Source: a virus | DNA: 56,035 bases | IMG/VR virus record: IMGVR_UViG_3300025098_000052 | Coordinates: 1 to 56,035 of that record | Direction: 5' to 3' (one strand) | Shown: positions 8,743 through 16,444 of the stretch, in pieces | Position numbering within the stretch: the stretch's first letter is position 1 | Layout: the number at the start of each line of letters is the position of its first letter | Program-made: the position numbers and the translations under genes | The notes under the pieces: generated by a model | Told to the model about the DNA's origin: nothing | What the model saw: only the letters and a program-made list of their open reading frames with translations | The model's database searches: none

Positions 8743-10864
8743 TACCACTAAACCCTTGTTCACCTGGAGCAGGAGCTACACCTGTACCTATGTTACCTCC
8801 ACCTGCACCTGTTTGATCTTGTGCGTCTGCACCTGCAGGGGCTTGCTCTGGCTGTGGTGCACCTTCTTCTGTAGGAACAGGTGCTTGAGGTGCTTGAGGC
8901 GGTGGTTGAAATGCTTTCATTATCTCAGCTTGTATTGCTGCATCTGCCATAGAGTTTGTAACTTTATCAGGGTCTAGATCCATGCTCTTAGCGATCTCTC
9001 GTACAATGTAATCCATCTTAGCAAAAGGTGCTAACATTGGGTTAGAAGCTACCTGTAAGAATTGCATCAAGCGTTGGCTACGTACTTCGTTAGCCATGAG
9101 GCTTTCAGTACCGTTAGCTTTTACTTCTAAGTCACCACGTATACCTTCATCAAAGTCAAACTGCATGTTGAATGCAAAGAATGCCCTACCTATAGGAGCA
9201 ATAAGATAATCATCTACGTTCTTTACAACAGTCCTAATACTACCGTTGGCAGCAGACATAAGCATACTAATACCAGAAGCAGTACGGCCCACACCTGTAA
9301 CGCCTGTTTGACCATGAGCGAAAGATGGAAAACCAGTTGATTCATCTGCTAATACCCTTGCCTTATCAAATAGCTGCATGTTTTCACCTGCAACGTTTGG
9401 AAACTTAGTGCCAAAGATAGCTTGACCAGGTGCACCGCCTTGTCTGCGAAAGACTTTGCCAGGATATACTGACATATCTTGACCTGGAACTAGGTTAGTT
9501 TCGTCTATCTCAATAAGAAGATTACCAGATAATACAGCATTGTCAACAGCCATTCGCATGAAACCGTTCATCAATGTTTGTGTATCATCCATATTTTCAG
9601 CAATACCTACACCAAAGAAGCTGTATGGGTTATGCTCATAAGGTACTGCATAGTAAGGTATACGTGCAGGTTTGAATGGATTAAGTACACAACGAATTAC
9701 TTTACCGTTTACTACCCAAAGGTTAGCACTTAATTCATCTAACTCTTTCATATCAGCAGGAATGTTGATACCGTTCTCTTCTAGAATATCTGTATCTACG
9801 TAACCCCAGAACTCTAGAACTTGCCAACGCTCAGTATCTGAAGGAGCAGTATCATCATCCTCCATCTTCATTTCCCAATGCTTACGCACATAGTCTGGTC
9901 CTGAGTCTATTGCATTCTCAATAGCTTCATCAATAAAGTAAGGTCTACCTTTCAATGCACGTAACTGATTACGAGACATCTTGTGTCTTTCAATTACGTA
10001 CTCAGCATCATCCATAGAAGAAGCTACAGGGTCAGGGTAGAAGTTCCACACACTTACATGATTAGTAGATGGTACAGTTTTAATAAGAGGATCATACTCA
10101 CCTTCATCATTCCAATTGGGATACTCTTTATCTACAGCGAATGGTCCTTTCATTACACCTGTGCCTAGCAATGCCATCTCGAATGCCATGCTTCGTAAAT
10201 GTTTAGATGCGCCACTCTCTTGTAACTGATCGTGTATTTTCTTTTCCATCTTTTTAGATGCAATCATTGCAGGATGGAATGTAGCTGTAGCAGGTGTTGT
10301 ACCATCACCTTCGATTATCTTTTCGGATACAGGTGCAACTTTATCTTCAACTGGACCTAGCCTACGTCTAAGCTCAGTCATAGTTTCACCTGGCTTTAAC
10401 TCAGTGTCTGGTCCTATGAGGTAAGGCTTTGTAGTTTCTTTTGTAAAAGAATCACGCAGTATTCCTGTAGCTTGTTCAGCATTGGGATCAATATTAATAT
10501 GAACAGCATCAGCTACCCCATCAGGTAAAACAGATGGGTTGATTGTAAGTGGAAACTTATTGTTACCAAACAATACATCTACAATTTGTCCGTATGCTGC
10601 TAAGGTTTTAGTCTTAGTAACCTTAACAAATACTTTTGACTTTTCAGTAGAAGTAAACTGTACATCTGGTCCGTACACACCACGATAGTTTCTGTAGGCT
10701 CTTAGCCACCGTTCTTCATCAGCGTTACGAGCATCTTCTGCACGTTTGAATCGGTCATTAACAAATGTAACTACATTGCTTACATTATCAAAAAGTGTAT
10801 CTTCTTGCTTCTCTGCAGCAATAACATCATCTGTTTCAAATGCTAGATCATCTATTTCAGCCAT
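8732..10864 (-). CDS. portal protein (710 aa)
   Basis: Dodecameric head-tail connector through which DNA enters and leaves the capsid. The N-terminal 75 residues carry EERWLRAYRNYRGVYG, typical of podovirus portals. The central body contains NHVSVWNFYPDP and VPYEHNPYSFFGVG, followed by a GFMRMAVDNAVLSGN helix near the expected pore region. The last 60 residues are a flexible Pro/Gln/Ala/Gly tail. The length exceeds T7 gp8 (536 aa) but suits the P22-like size range. It starts 4 bp after the large terminase stop. Confidence 0.9.
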   Translation of the reverse strand: MAEIDDLAFETDDVIAAEKQEDTLFDNVSNVVTFVNDRFKRAEDARNADEERWLRAYRNYRGVYGPDVQFTSTEKSKVFVKVTKTKTLAAYGQIVDVLFGNNKFPLTINPSVLPDGVADAVHINIDPNAEQATGILRDSFTKETTKPYLIGPDTELKPGETMTELRRRLGPVEDKVAPVSEKIIEGDGTTPATATFHPAMIASKKMEKKIHDQLQESGASKHLRSMAFEMALLGTGVMKGPFAVDKEYPNWNDEGEYDPLIKTVPSTNHVSVWNFYPDPVASSMDDAEYVIERHKMSRNQLRALKGRPYFIDEAIENAIDSGPDYVRKHWEMKMEDDDTAPSDTERWQVLEFWGYVDTDILEENGINIPADMKELDELSANLWVVNGKVIRCVLNPFKPARIPYYAVPYEHNPYSFFGVGIAENMDDTQTLMNGFMRMAVDNAVLSGNLLIEIDETNLVPGQDMSVYPGKVFRRQGGAPGQAIFGTKFPNVAGENMQLFDKARVLADESTGFPSFAHGQTGVTGVGRTASGISMLMSAANGSIRTVVKNVDDYLIAPIGRAFFAFNMQFDFDEGIRGDLEVKANGTESLMANEVRSQRLMQFLQVASNPMLAPFAKMDYIVREIAKSMDLDPDKVTNSMADAAIQAEIMKAFQPPPQAPQAPVPTEEGAPQPEQAPAGADAQDQTGAGGGNIGTGVAPAPGEQGFSGNVA

Positions 10865-10868
10865 TTAT

Positions 10869-12458
10869 TTAGTATCCAAAAGTTGAGTCTGACATCTGAA
10901 AGCCAGAGCGTTGTGTTGCAGGGTTGTAATCCCATATAGAACTTCTAGGTCTGGTCATTATACCATAACGTAGAGCGTCATACAAGTGATCTTCAGCGTG
11001 GGTGTCTACGTCTTCAGGGTTCTTCTTGTCTAGCGGAATCGCAGGGATTTGCGCTATTGTATTCGTGCAGGTGGAAAAGAACACAAGCCTTGGCTCTTCA
11101 GTGAACTCGTCCACCTGCAACCTACGGTGTATCTCGTTCTTACCTGCAACCCTAGAGCCACGAGAGCGATCTGATGGACGCCAACGGCAACCCTTCATGT
11201 TCATTTGCTCTGCAAGTGATGGGCCAGTATCACCTCTTTTATGCCAGAGGGATGAATCTAGTACACCGTATCTTATAGTACCATCTTCAGCCTCTGCCTC
11301 TAGTATCATATCTGCTAGATCAGTAGCTGTAACTTTAGAACAATATAGCTCTCTGTAAACAACCAGTTGTTCACTTGGTGATACAGCGAACCAGAGTACT
11401 CCAGTGTAGGAACCGTAACCATAGTCGCAAGCTCTAAACTTAGCCCATCCACTAGGTATGTCGATAGGTTCCACAACGTGTATGCTTCTGTTAAATTCAG
11501 GAAATGCTGCCCCTTCGTTAATATCCCAGTTACCTTCTAGTAACTGCTTTCTTTGGTGCTCAGGCAATGATAGTAGCATTGCTTCGTAGTCACCACTGTC
11601 TGCTAGGTATGGATTGTCAAACAAACTAGCAGGTATAAACCTACGCCTAAATAAGGGTTCACCTTCACGGCTATGCCCTTTAGGGAATCTTATAGTGTCA
11701 CCAGTTTCAATGTTCGTTGCCCAAAAAGGATCATTGGCAGGGGCAGGATCAATAAACATTTTCTTGACCCACTGGTGTCCGTTACCTCCAGGGTTAGTAG
11801 TTCCTCGCATATACAAACCTAGCTGAGAACTAAACGCTGAACGAAGTCGTGACCTCATGTAATCCCAAGCGTAAGGTGTAGGCCACTGTGTAAGTTCGTC
11901 AAAGCCAATCCAGTTAAACGCTTGTCCTTGGTATCGTGTAACGTCCATGTCTTTATCTAAGTAAGACATCCACAGTCTACCACCTCTAGGTGCAATCCAC
12001 TGTGACTTACGTTCACTCCACTTGATACCAGGAATAGCTTTAGGGTAAAGTTCTTGACTCTTCTGTATGAGTTCCCTAAGTTCTTCTGTAGTATGTCGGA
12101 CAAGTAGACCACTAAAGTTTGGATCGTTCAAACCGTGAAGTGGGTCAGCAAGCATCGCAAAACTCTTACCACCACCTGCTGCCCCACCATACAAGACTTC
12201 CCTTTCAGATGCGGATAAGAAGCTTGTCTGTGGTCCTGGGTTTGGTTTAAACACTACTTCTTGAGCAATGTCAACGTCAAACTCAGGCGCTTTTACTTCG
12301 GCTGCTACAACTTGTAGTTCAGGCTCTGGCTTCGCTTGACTTGTTTGTGTAGGCTCCAATACATTCTTCTTCGAGCTTTTGGATCTCTTGTAGCGTTTCT
12401 TGGAGCCTTTTGGCAAGCTTGCGTTTAATTGTAGCTGCTTTCTTACGTTTTCGCTCAA
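10869..12458 (-). CDS. terL: terminase large subunit (529 aa)
   Basis: DNA-packaging motor: ATPase plus nuclease. Walker A is GGAAGGGKS (residues 91-99), Walker B is FNWIGFDELT with D187-E188, and the C-terminal RNase H-like nuclease begins at FRACDYGYG (about 345) with further acidic residues near DSSLW and in AEDHLYDALRYG. The start is TTG at 12458, preceded by AAGGG at good distance; the first 85 residues are basic and disordered and overlap the upstream gene by 140 bp in another frame. Family and function are clear; the exact start is less sure. Confidence 0.93.
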   Translation of the reverse strand: MSENVRKQLQLNASLPKGSKKRYKRSKSSKKNVLEPTQTSQAKPEPELQVVAAEVKAPEFDVDIAQEVVFKPNPGPQTSFLSASEREVLYGGAAGGGKSFAMLADPLHGLNDPNFSGLLVRHTTEELRELIQKSQELYPKAIPGIKWSERKSQWIAPRGGRLWMSYLDKDMDVTRYQGQAFNWIGFDELTQWPTPYAWDYMRSRLRSAFSSQLGLYMRGTTNPGGNGHQWVKKMFIDPAPANDPFWATNIETGDTIRFPKGHSREGEPLFRRRFIPASLFDNPYLADSGDYEAMLLSLPEHQRKQLLEGNWDINEGAAFPEFNRSIHVVEPIDIPSGWAKFRACDYGYGSYTGVLWFAVSPSEQLVVYRELYCSKVTATDLADMILEAEAEDGTIRYGVLDSSLWHKRGDTGPSLAEQMNMKGCRWRPSDRSRGSRVAGKNEIHRRLQVDEFTEEPRLVFFSTCTNTIAQIPAIPLDKKNPEDVDTHAEDHLYDALRYGIMTRPRSSIWDYNPATQRSGFQMSDSTFGY

Positions 12459-12744
12459 TGTCTACCCTTTTCTTTAGCCCTGCGTCAGATATGTATCTAC
12501 CTGTTTGTTTTGTTAGCCACAGTGCTACTTCTCTATAAGAGTACTGCATGAGATGTTTCTTTGCAAGTTCTAAGGCTTCTAGCTCTGTAATGATAGGCTG
12601 AAGTATCTTATCGTTGTCTGGGTCAACTTCGTAACCAAACGGTATTGTTCTAGTTACTCTAGCTATTACGTGCCAGTCTCTTTCTGCACCCTTGTGAGGT
12701 CTAGGTAGTTCCCAATATCCAAGGGATTCACGGTTTACACTTAT
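12319..12744 (-). CDS. conserved small protein with apparent AUA start (141 aa)
   Basis: The frame is open from 12759 to the stop at 12319, but the first ATG is only at 12549. The upstream 65 codons read as real protein (GYWELPRPHKGAERDWHVIA, then TRTIPFGYEVDPDNDK), a pattern I associate with this gene in marine podoviruses. The only start-like codon with a ribosome binding site is ATA at 12744, 8 nt after AAGGA, in an ATAA overlap with the small terminase stop. The C-terminal half (YREVALWLTKQTGRYIS...LKKRV) looks like a helix-turn-helix followed by a basic coiled coil. Function unknown; a packaging role is possible from its place between the terminase genes. Confidence 0.65.
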   Translation of the reverse strand: MSVNRESLGYWELPRPHKGAERDWHVIARVTRTIPFGYEVDPDNDKILQPIITELEALELAKKHLMQYSYREVALWLTKQTGRYISDAGLKKRVDIERKRKKAATIKRKLAKRLQETLQEIQKLEEECIGAYTNKSSEARA

Positions 12745-13112
12745 TCGTTTGTTCCTTCTTTAGATGGTAGTATAAATACGCCACCGCTAGATGACGATAC
12801 GTCTACTCTATCTACCTTACCAAGTCCTGCTCTGTCAAGCAAGTCTTTTGCTGCAGACATCTTATCTCGTATGCCTAGCTCTGTTGGATCACTCAATGCA
12901 CCCACCATAGCCATTGCAGCTTTAGGCGCTGTACGTGCAAAGTAGCTACGAGTACGATCACCTATCTCATCTTTCAACGACTCAACAATGGCGGTAGTAC
13001 TAGACTGTTCACCATAGCCTGATAGCCTCTTAGCTTTTACAACATCTCCCCCTGCTTCTTCAAACAAGACTTCAAGGAACTTCTGTTGTTTCTCTGTTAG
13101 GTTTCTAGCCAT
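12741..13112 (-). CDS. terS: terminase small subunit (123 aa)
   Basis: DNA-recognition subunit of the packaging complex. The N-terminal LTEKQQKFLEVLFEEAGGD...AKRLSGYGEQSSTTAIVESL segment forms the helix-turn-helix of this family, followed by the KMSAAKDLLDRAGLGK oligomerisation helices and a short beta C-terminus. Size and position just upstream of the large terminase (with one small gene between) agree. The stop codon TAA overlaps the putative AUA start of the next gene. Confidence 0.8.
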   Translation of the reverse strand: MARNLTEKQQKFLEVLFEEAGGDVVKAKRLSGYGEQSSTTAIVESLKDEIGDRTRSYFARTAPKAAMAMVGALSDPTELGIRDKMSAAKDLLDRAGLGKVDRVDVSSSSGGVFILPSKEGTNE

Positions 13113-13571
13113 TTATGTCACCATGTAAAGTATTAACCCTAGCATACCTGCTCCAGTTAGTATTATTAATATTGAGAGAGTCCAAGTTACAATTGCTTCT
13201 TGTATCTCTGCTTTACGATACTCTTGCTCTTTCTTCTTCTTACGTATCTTACCTTCAGTAGCTACAAGCTCATCCCAAGCAGATGGCCCCATACTAAAAC
13301 TAATCCAGTCTTTTAGCTCTTTTCTCATTGCTTCAGCTTTTCGTTTAGCTGTGAATATCTCTAGAGCTTCTGCTTCAACAGAACCCCCATTCAGTGCTTT
13401 CCACCAAGGAGGGTTCTTGTTTTTCTGTTCAGCGTAGGACAGATCACTCATGCAACCTGCCCATTGGGTCAACTGTCCTGACATATCTTGTAGGTCTTTA
13501 CCTACCTGAAAGCCTTTCTTCAACGCATTGAAAGCTACGGTTGCACCACCGATAATTGTTACTGGATCCAC
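13113..13571 (-). CDS. membrane-anchored conserved protein (152 aa)
   Basis: Hypothetical protein found in marine podoviruses upstream of terminase. Start is GTG at 13571 with GGAGG six bases upstream. The N-terminus is glycine-rich and mildly hydrophobic, the middle is a charged helical domain (NPPWWKALNGGSVEAEALEIF, then a Lys-rich KIRKKKKEQEYRK coiled coil), and the C-terminus is one transmembrane helix (about 128-150: VTWTLSILIILTGAGMLGLI). The layout, cytoplasmic helix then C-terminal anchor, could fit a lysis or membrane-docking function, which is unproven. Confidence 0.65.
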   Translation of the reverse strand: MDPVTIIGGATVAFNALKKGFQVGKDLQDMSGQLTQWAGCMSDLSYAEQKNKNPPWWKALNGGSVEAEALEIFTAKRKAEAMRKELKDWISFSMGPSAWDELVATEGKIRKKKKEQEYRKAEIQEAIVTWTLSILIILTGAGMLGLILYMVT

Positions 13572-13622
13572 GAGCCTCCTCCAAAAGTACTCCTAGTATC
13601 ATTAAAGAACTGATTGTGTTTT

Positions 13623-13787
13623 TCAAAGAGCCTTACCTGATAGTATAGCCCTTTCTATATCACATCTACCAATACCTAAGTCTCGTAGTTCTCTGTCAGT
13701 CATATTGTAAAGTTGCAAACGTGCAATCTTACGTCTAGCTGATTCTGCCCTTGCTTCTACTATTCTGTTAAATAATTGTTTAAACAT
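13623..13787 (-). CDS. DUF1127-family small protein (54 aa)
   Basis: Short basic protein with the DUF1127 core RRKIARLQLYNMTDRELRDL followed by GIGRCDIERAI, the classic motif of this family. DUF1127 proteins are common in Alphaproteobacteria and some bind RNA and influence sRNA processing or turnover (for example CcaF1 of Rhodobacter). The ATG at 13787 has AGGAG seven bases upstream, and a hairpin lies just before it. A phage copy could act on host or phage RNA metabolism, or could be a cellular gene captured recently; both are inference. The family call itself is strong. Confidence 0.82.
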   Translation of the reverse strand: MFKQLFNRIVEARAESARRKIARLQLYNMTDRELRDLGIGRCDIERAILSGKAL

Positions 13788-13804
13788 TTTATGCTCCTAT
13801 GTTA

Positions 13805-13821
13805 ACCCAACCTTTTTGGGT
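13805..13821 (-). promoter_or_regulatory. leader hairpin of the DUF1127 gene
   Basis: Perfect 6-bp stem (ACCCAA and TTGGGT, 5-nt loop) that ends only a few bases before the AGGAG ribosome binding site of the DUF1127 gene. It could control translation or mark an RNA end. No convincing promoter was found in the 89-bp gap. Confidence 0.35.
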
Positions 13822-13876
13822 ATACATAGTTATACATAAATAATGTTAGGTTAGTAGAGACAATACGGAATAGCCG

Positions 13877-14233
13877 TTATGCTTTTCCTTTGACTTTCTT
13901 AACCATCTTAGTAGTCCAAGCTTCATTCTCTGGTGTATCAGGATCATCTTTGATGTAGTGGCCCTTATCGTTACGAGCACGTACCGCTACTTCTTCCATC
14001 TCTTCATCTTGTACAACAGGCGCTGCTTTCTTTGTTGCTTTCTTTTTAGCTGCAGGTTTAGCTTCTTGCTGTCTGCACAACTCAGTTACGTTAGGATCTT
14101 TGCATTGCACATTGCCGTAGGCATCTTCTGCTGCTGCTTGGTTTCCCATAGAGTCACGAACACACCCACTTTCTTCTACAATGTATCCGTTAGCTTCTAA
14201 TACATCTCTGTACTGTTCATAAAATTTTGCCAT
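13877..14233 (-). CDS. hypothetical protein (118 aa)
   Basis: Unrecognised. The first 55 residues form a small domain with three cysteines (C24, C44, C53) and the sequence YRDVLEANGYIVEESGCVRD. A lysine/alanine linker (KPAAKKKATKKAAP) follows, then an acidic stretch and a C-terminal DDPDTPENEAWTTKMVKKVKGK, a pattern seen in small marine phage proteins. It overlaps the next upstream gene by one base (ATG/TAA junction), so the pair is probably translated together. Confidence 0.65.
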   Translation of the reverse strand: MAKFYEQYRDVLEANGYIVEESGCVRDSMGNQAAAEDAYGNVQCKDPNVTELCRQQEAKPAAKKKATKKAAPVVQDEEMEEVAVRARNDKGHYIKDDPDTPENEAWTTKMVKKVKGKA

Positions 14234-14532
14234 TACTTACTCTTTTTAATTGGACGTGCTGCAGGTGCTAAGAAACCACCTCTTGAGTAGCCCTTCTTTT
14301 TCATCATAGCACCGCCATTAGCCATGCCCTTTTTCTTTTTCTTAGGCATACCACCCTTGTTCATCTTACCTTTACCGTCAGCAGCATAGAACGGAACCAT
14401 ACTTCCATCTTTACCTTTGACCATCTTCAAGCCACCTTTAGCCATGCCTTTTTTCTTCATATTAGCACCGCCCATTGAGTAGCCCTTTTTCTTCATGCCG
14501 CCCTTAGCGTAACCCTTCTTCTTCATCTTCAT
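14233..14532 (-). CDS. Lys/Gly/Met repeat protein (99 aa)
   Basis: Low-complexity protein of imperfect MKKKGYAKGG units (about eight copies) and almost no acidic residues, so it is strongly basic. One short non-repeat island is KGKDGSMVPFYAADGKG. Similar KKKG-KGG proteins occur in marine phages and are of unknown role; binding to nucleic acid, or a disordered head-content protein, is conceivable. The repeats should evolve quickly by slippage. Overlaps both neighbours by one base. Confidence 0.7.
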   Translation of the reverse strand: MKMKKKGYAKGGMKKKGYSMGGANMKKKGMAKGGLKMVKGKDGSMVPFYAADGKGKMNKGGMPKKKKKGMANGGAMMKKKGYSRGGFLAPAARPIKKSK

Positions 14533-15209
14533 TATTCTTCCTCACTGTATAAGTTGTTAAACACTCGTTGCGTATCCCATACATAGTCTACGTCTTCTTT
14601 TGAATTATATATGTTTTGGTTTGGTCTAAAGTCTGGTGCACCTTCTCCTGTTTCAAACCATGCAGGGTGAGTTACTCTCACTCTATTATTGGGCAACGCA
14701 ACCATGTTACCTGTGTACTCACCTGCATCTAACAACTCCAGTACGTGTGACTGTTTATGTTGTGCAGGATCATCAGCTACTTCGTTATCTGTGTAGTCTA
14801 CCGTAAAGTAATACTTGGCAGGGTAGAACTCACCATCTACTTTTGCTATCCAAGGAGCAGGACTTGCCCTCTCTAATTTGTAAACTGAATGCGTATGAGA
14901 CATACAATCCCAAGGCTGTGCCATATATGGTGGTAACTCTTGAGGCCACTCATCTAATGGCGTATCAGCTACAAGTGCAGTCAAAGGCATCCTAGCCCAC
15001 ATTGCACCACCGTGTACATTAGCTGAGTCATCAAAATCTGACTCACATCCAGTAAATATAACTTGAAAGCTTAACGTTCTGTTTGGCATGGTGGTTACAC
15101 CTATGACCATACAATGTAAAAACTCTCCGTGATATTCTTCTAAGTTCTTCGTGTATTCTCTACGTACCCACGCTTTGAAGTACGGTATACTGCTAGTAAG
15201 AAACGACAT
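14532..15209 (-). CDS. conserved hypothetical protein (225 aa)
   Basis: No family with a known function recognised. The protein is soluble and mixed alpha/beta, begins with an amphipathic N-terminus (FKAWVRREYTKNLEEYHGEF), has a central GAMWARMPLTALV segment and an HTHSVYKLERASPAPW segment, and ends acidic. The aromatic content and lack of membrane helices suggest a compact enzyme or structural domain. It overlaps both neighbours by one base, in the same operon as the terminase genes. Confidence 0.65.
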   Translation of the reverse strand: MSFLTSSIPYFKAWVRREYTKNLEEYHGEFLHCMVIGVTTMPNRTLSFQVIFTGCESDFDDSANVHGGAMWARMPLTALVADTPLDEWPQELPPYMAQPWDCMSHTHSVYKLERASPAPWIAKVDGEFYPAKYYFTVDYTDNEVADDPAQHKQSHVLELLDAGEYTGNMVALPNNRVRVTHPAWFETGEGAPDFRPNQNIYNSKEDVDYVWDTQRVFNNLYSEEE

Positions 15210-15544
15210 TACTTTCCTTTCGGTTTAACACCTCGCTTCTTCATACTAACAGCTATTGCAGCTTGTTGTCTAGGACTTTTAGCAATACCACCTTTGTTGG
15301 CTCTAAATTGTCTAGTCTTCTCTGCGACTTTCTTAGGTTGAGATACATGCTGCTTACCTGACGCCTTGCCTTTTCGTTTAGCTCTGGTTGTAGCGGCATA
15401 CTCACTGCTGCTAAGAGACTTAATAGCCTTAGAAGGGAGGTAACGTTCACCAGTAGCATTACTGCCTTGCGTAGAGTTTTTACCACTCTTGGTACGCCAC
15501 TTCTGGTCACCCCACTTCTTTAAAGACTTCTGTGGTGCTTTCAT
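15209..15544 (-). CDS. basic DUF5872-like protein (111 aa)
   Basis: Very basic small protein. The segment KKWGDQKWRTKSGKN, followed by GERYLPSKAIKSLSSSEYAATTRAKRKGK, is a pattern I associate with DUF5872 proteins of marine phages, known only by sequence. The C-terminal part (KSPRQQAAIAVSMKKRG) matches another recurrent phage motif. Nucleic-acid binding is plausible from the charge. It lies 5 bp after the Cys-rich microprotein stop. Confidence 0.7.
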   Translation of the reverse strand: MKAPQKSLKKWGDQKWRTKSGKNSTQGSNATGERYLPSKAIKSLSSSEYAATTRAKRKGKASGKQHVSQPKKVAEKTRQFRANKGGIAKSPRQQAAIAVSMKKRGVKPKGK

Positions 15545-15548
15545 CTAC

Positions 15549-15623
15549 TTAACAACAGTCACATTCTGGGTGACACTTACGATTGATAATCGCACACCAC
15601 AATCTTTTTATGTACCTTCTCAT
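15549..15623 (-). CDS. Cys-rich 24-residue microprotein
   Basis: A tiny open reading frame with an excellent ribosome binding site (GGAGG, 9-nt spacing) and an ATGA overlap with the stop of the upstream gene, which together support translation. The peptide starts MRRYIKRLWC and ends HPECDCC, with five cysteines in the last 15 residues (positions 10, 17, 21, 23 and 24) and a basic amphipathic N-terminus. It may bind a metal or be a membrane-active peptide. Similar tiny Cys-rich frames seem to exist in other marine podoviruses, from memory only. Confidence 0.6.
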   Translation of the reverse strand: MRRYIKRLWCAIINRKCHPECDCC

Positions 15624-15805
15624 GCTTTGTATCCTCCACCTTTTGCTTTATATTGTTTGGCAAGCATCTGCGCTTTACGTGCTGACCACTGTCCAGGGCT
15701 TCCACCTTTACCACCCGATTTGATTTGGTTGAATAAGTTCTTACGCATTGTCGGTTTGGTATAATTACCTGCAGCATTAACTTTACTCTTTGCTTTCTTT
15801 ACCAT
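15620..15805 (-). CDS. small basic conserved protein (61 aa)
   Basis: Lys/Gly-rich protein with KVNAAGNYTKPTMRKNLF, then GSPGQWSARKAQMLAKQYKA, a sequence type that recurs in marine and cyanobacterial phages without known function. It overlaps the upstream gene by 7 bp and the downstream microprotein by ATGA, showing translational coupling. Net positive charge suggests a DNA- or RNA-binding or packaged internal protein. Confidence 0.7.
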   Translation of the reverse strand: MVKKAKSKVNAAGNYTKPTMRKNLFNQIKSGGKGGSPGQWSARKAQMLAKQYKAKGGGYKA

Positions 15806-16083
15806 GCCTTACAACTCCAATACCTTGCAGTAAATTTATCTGTAGCTGTATCACAATTGTGTCTAGCCCGAAAGCTTTTGCGTCTTCCAGGCTGATCTTT
15901 CTTGATACTCATATTAGGGTCACCGAAACGAACTACCTTTACTTCGTCACCCTTCTTAGCTAGTACAGCACTCTTCTTAGCTGCACCTGGTGTCTTCTTA
16001 GGTTTGTTGTACCCTGGGTAAGTTTCACCACGGTACTTTAACTTACCACTGGGTAGACGTTCTACATCTTTAGTTGTTGCCAT
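15799..16083 (-). CDS. conserved small protein (94 aa)
   Basis: Basic protein whose C-terminal half, starting MSIKKDQPGRRKSFRARHNC and ending ARYWSCKAW, is a highly recognisable conserved block in marine podo- and myoviruses. Function unknown. The two cysteines and the histidine in that block could bind metal. The N-terminal half has an LPSGKLKYRGETYPGYNKPKK segment rich in Lys and Pro. Confidence 0.75.
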   Translation of the reverse strand: MATTKDVERLPSGKLKYRGETYPGYNKPKKTPGAAKKSAVLAKKGDEVKVVRFGDPNMSIKKDQPGRRKSFRARHNCDTATDKFTARYWSCKAW

Positions 16084-16084
16084 A

Positions 16085-16444
16085 TTACATAGGGTCCATC
16101 ATGTTCATGTGGTCACGGTTCATAAACTTCATAGTGTTCTCTAACAAAGCCAGTCTTTGCTGTAAGGCAGTGATCTTGCTTATCGTAAGAGCCAAGCTTT
16201 CTTGTTCTTCCCATAGCTCTTCTATCTCAGCAAATGCACCATCAATGTAATCCATGTTGTCTAAGACATCACGCTTAAGATTAACACTATCCTCTACAGC
16301 CATCTTACTAGCAAACTGTTCTACTGTCTCTTCAAGGCTCGATATAGTGGCAGCTTGTTGCGATACCCACCATACACCTCCTGCTAGTTGCATACCCATT
16401 GCAGCTACAAGGGCTACTGGTAGTTTTAAGTTATCCATACTCAC
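16085..16444 (-). CDS. membrane-anchored coiled-coil protein (119 aa)
   Basis: One N-terminal transmembrane helix (about residues 8-27, PVALVAAMGMQLAGGVWWVS) followed by a long coiled coil (about 30-105) and a Met-rich tail. This topology resembles inner-membrane spanins or membrane-anchored structural proteins, but no lipoprotein partner is visible beside it, so spanin is only a possibility. It overlaps the first gene of the leftward operon by 14 bp. Confidence 0.65.
   Translation of the reverse strand: MSMDNLKLPVALVAAMGMQLAGGVWWVSQQAATISSLEETVEQFASKMAVEDSVNLKRDVLDNMDYIDGAFAEIEELWEEQESLALTISKITALQQRLALLENTMKFMNRDHMNMMDPM

Noticed and set aside
15577-15777. 66-codon - strand frame overlapping the small basic gene at 15620
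   Set aside because: The 15620-15805 frame has conserved composition and operon overlaps; this one is its shifted reading.
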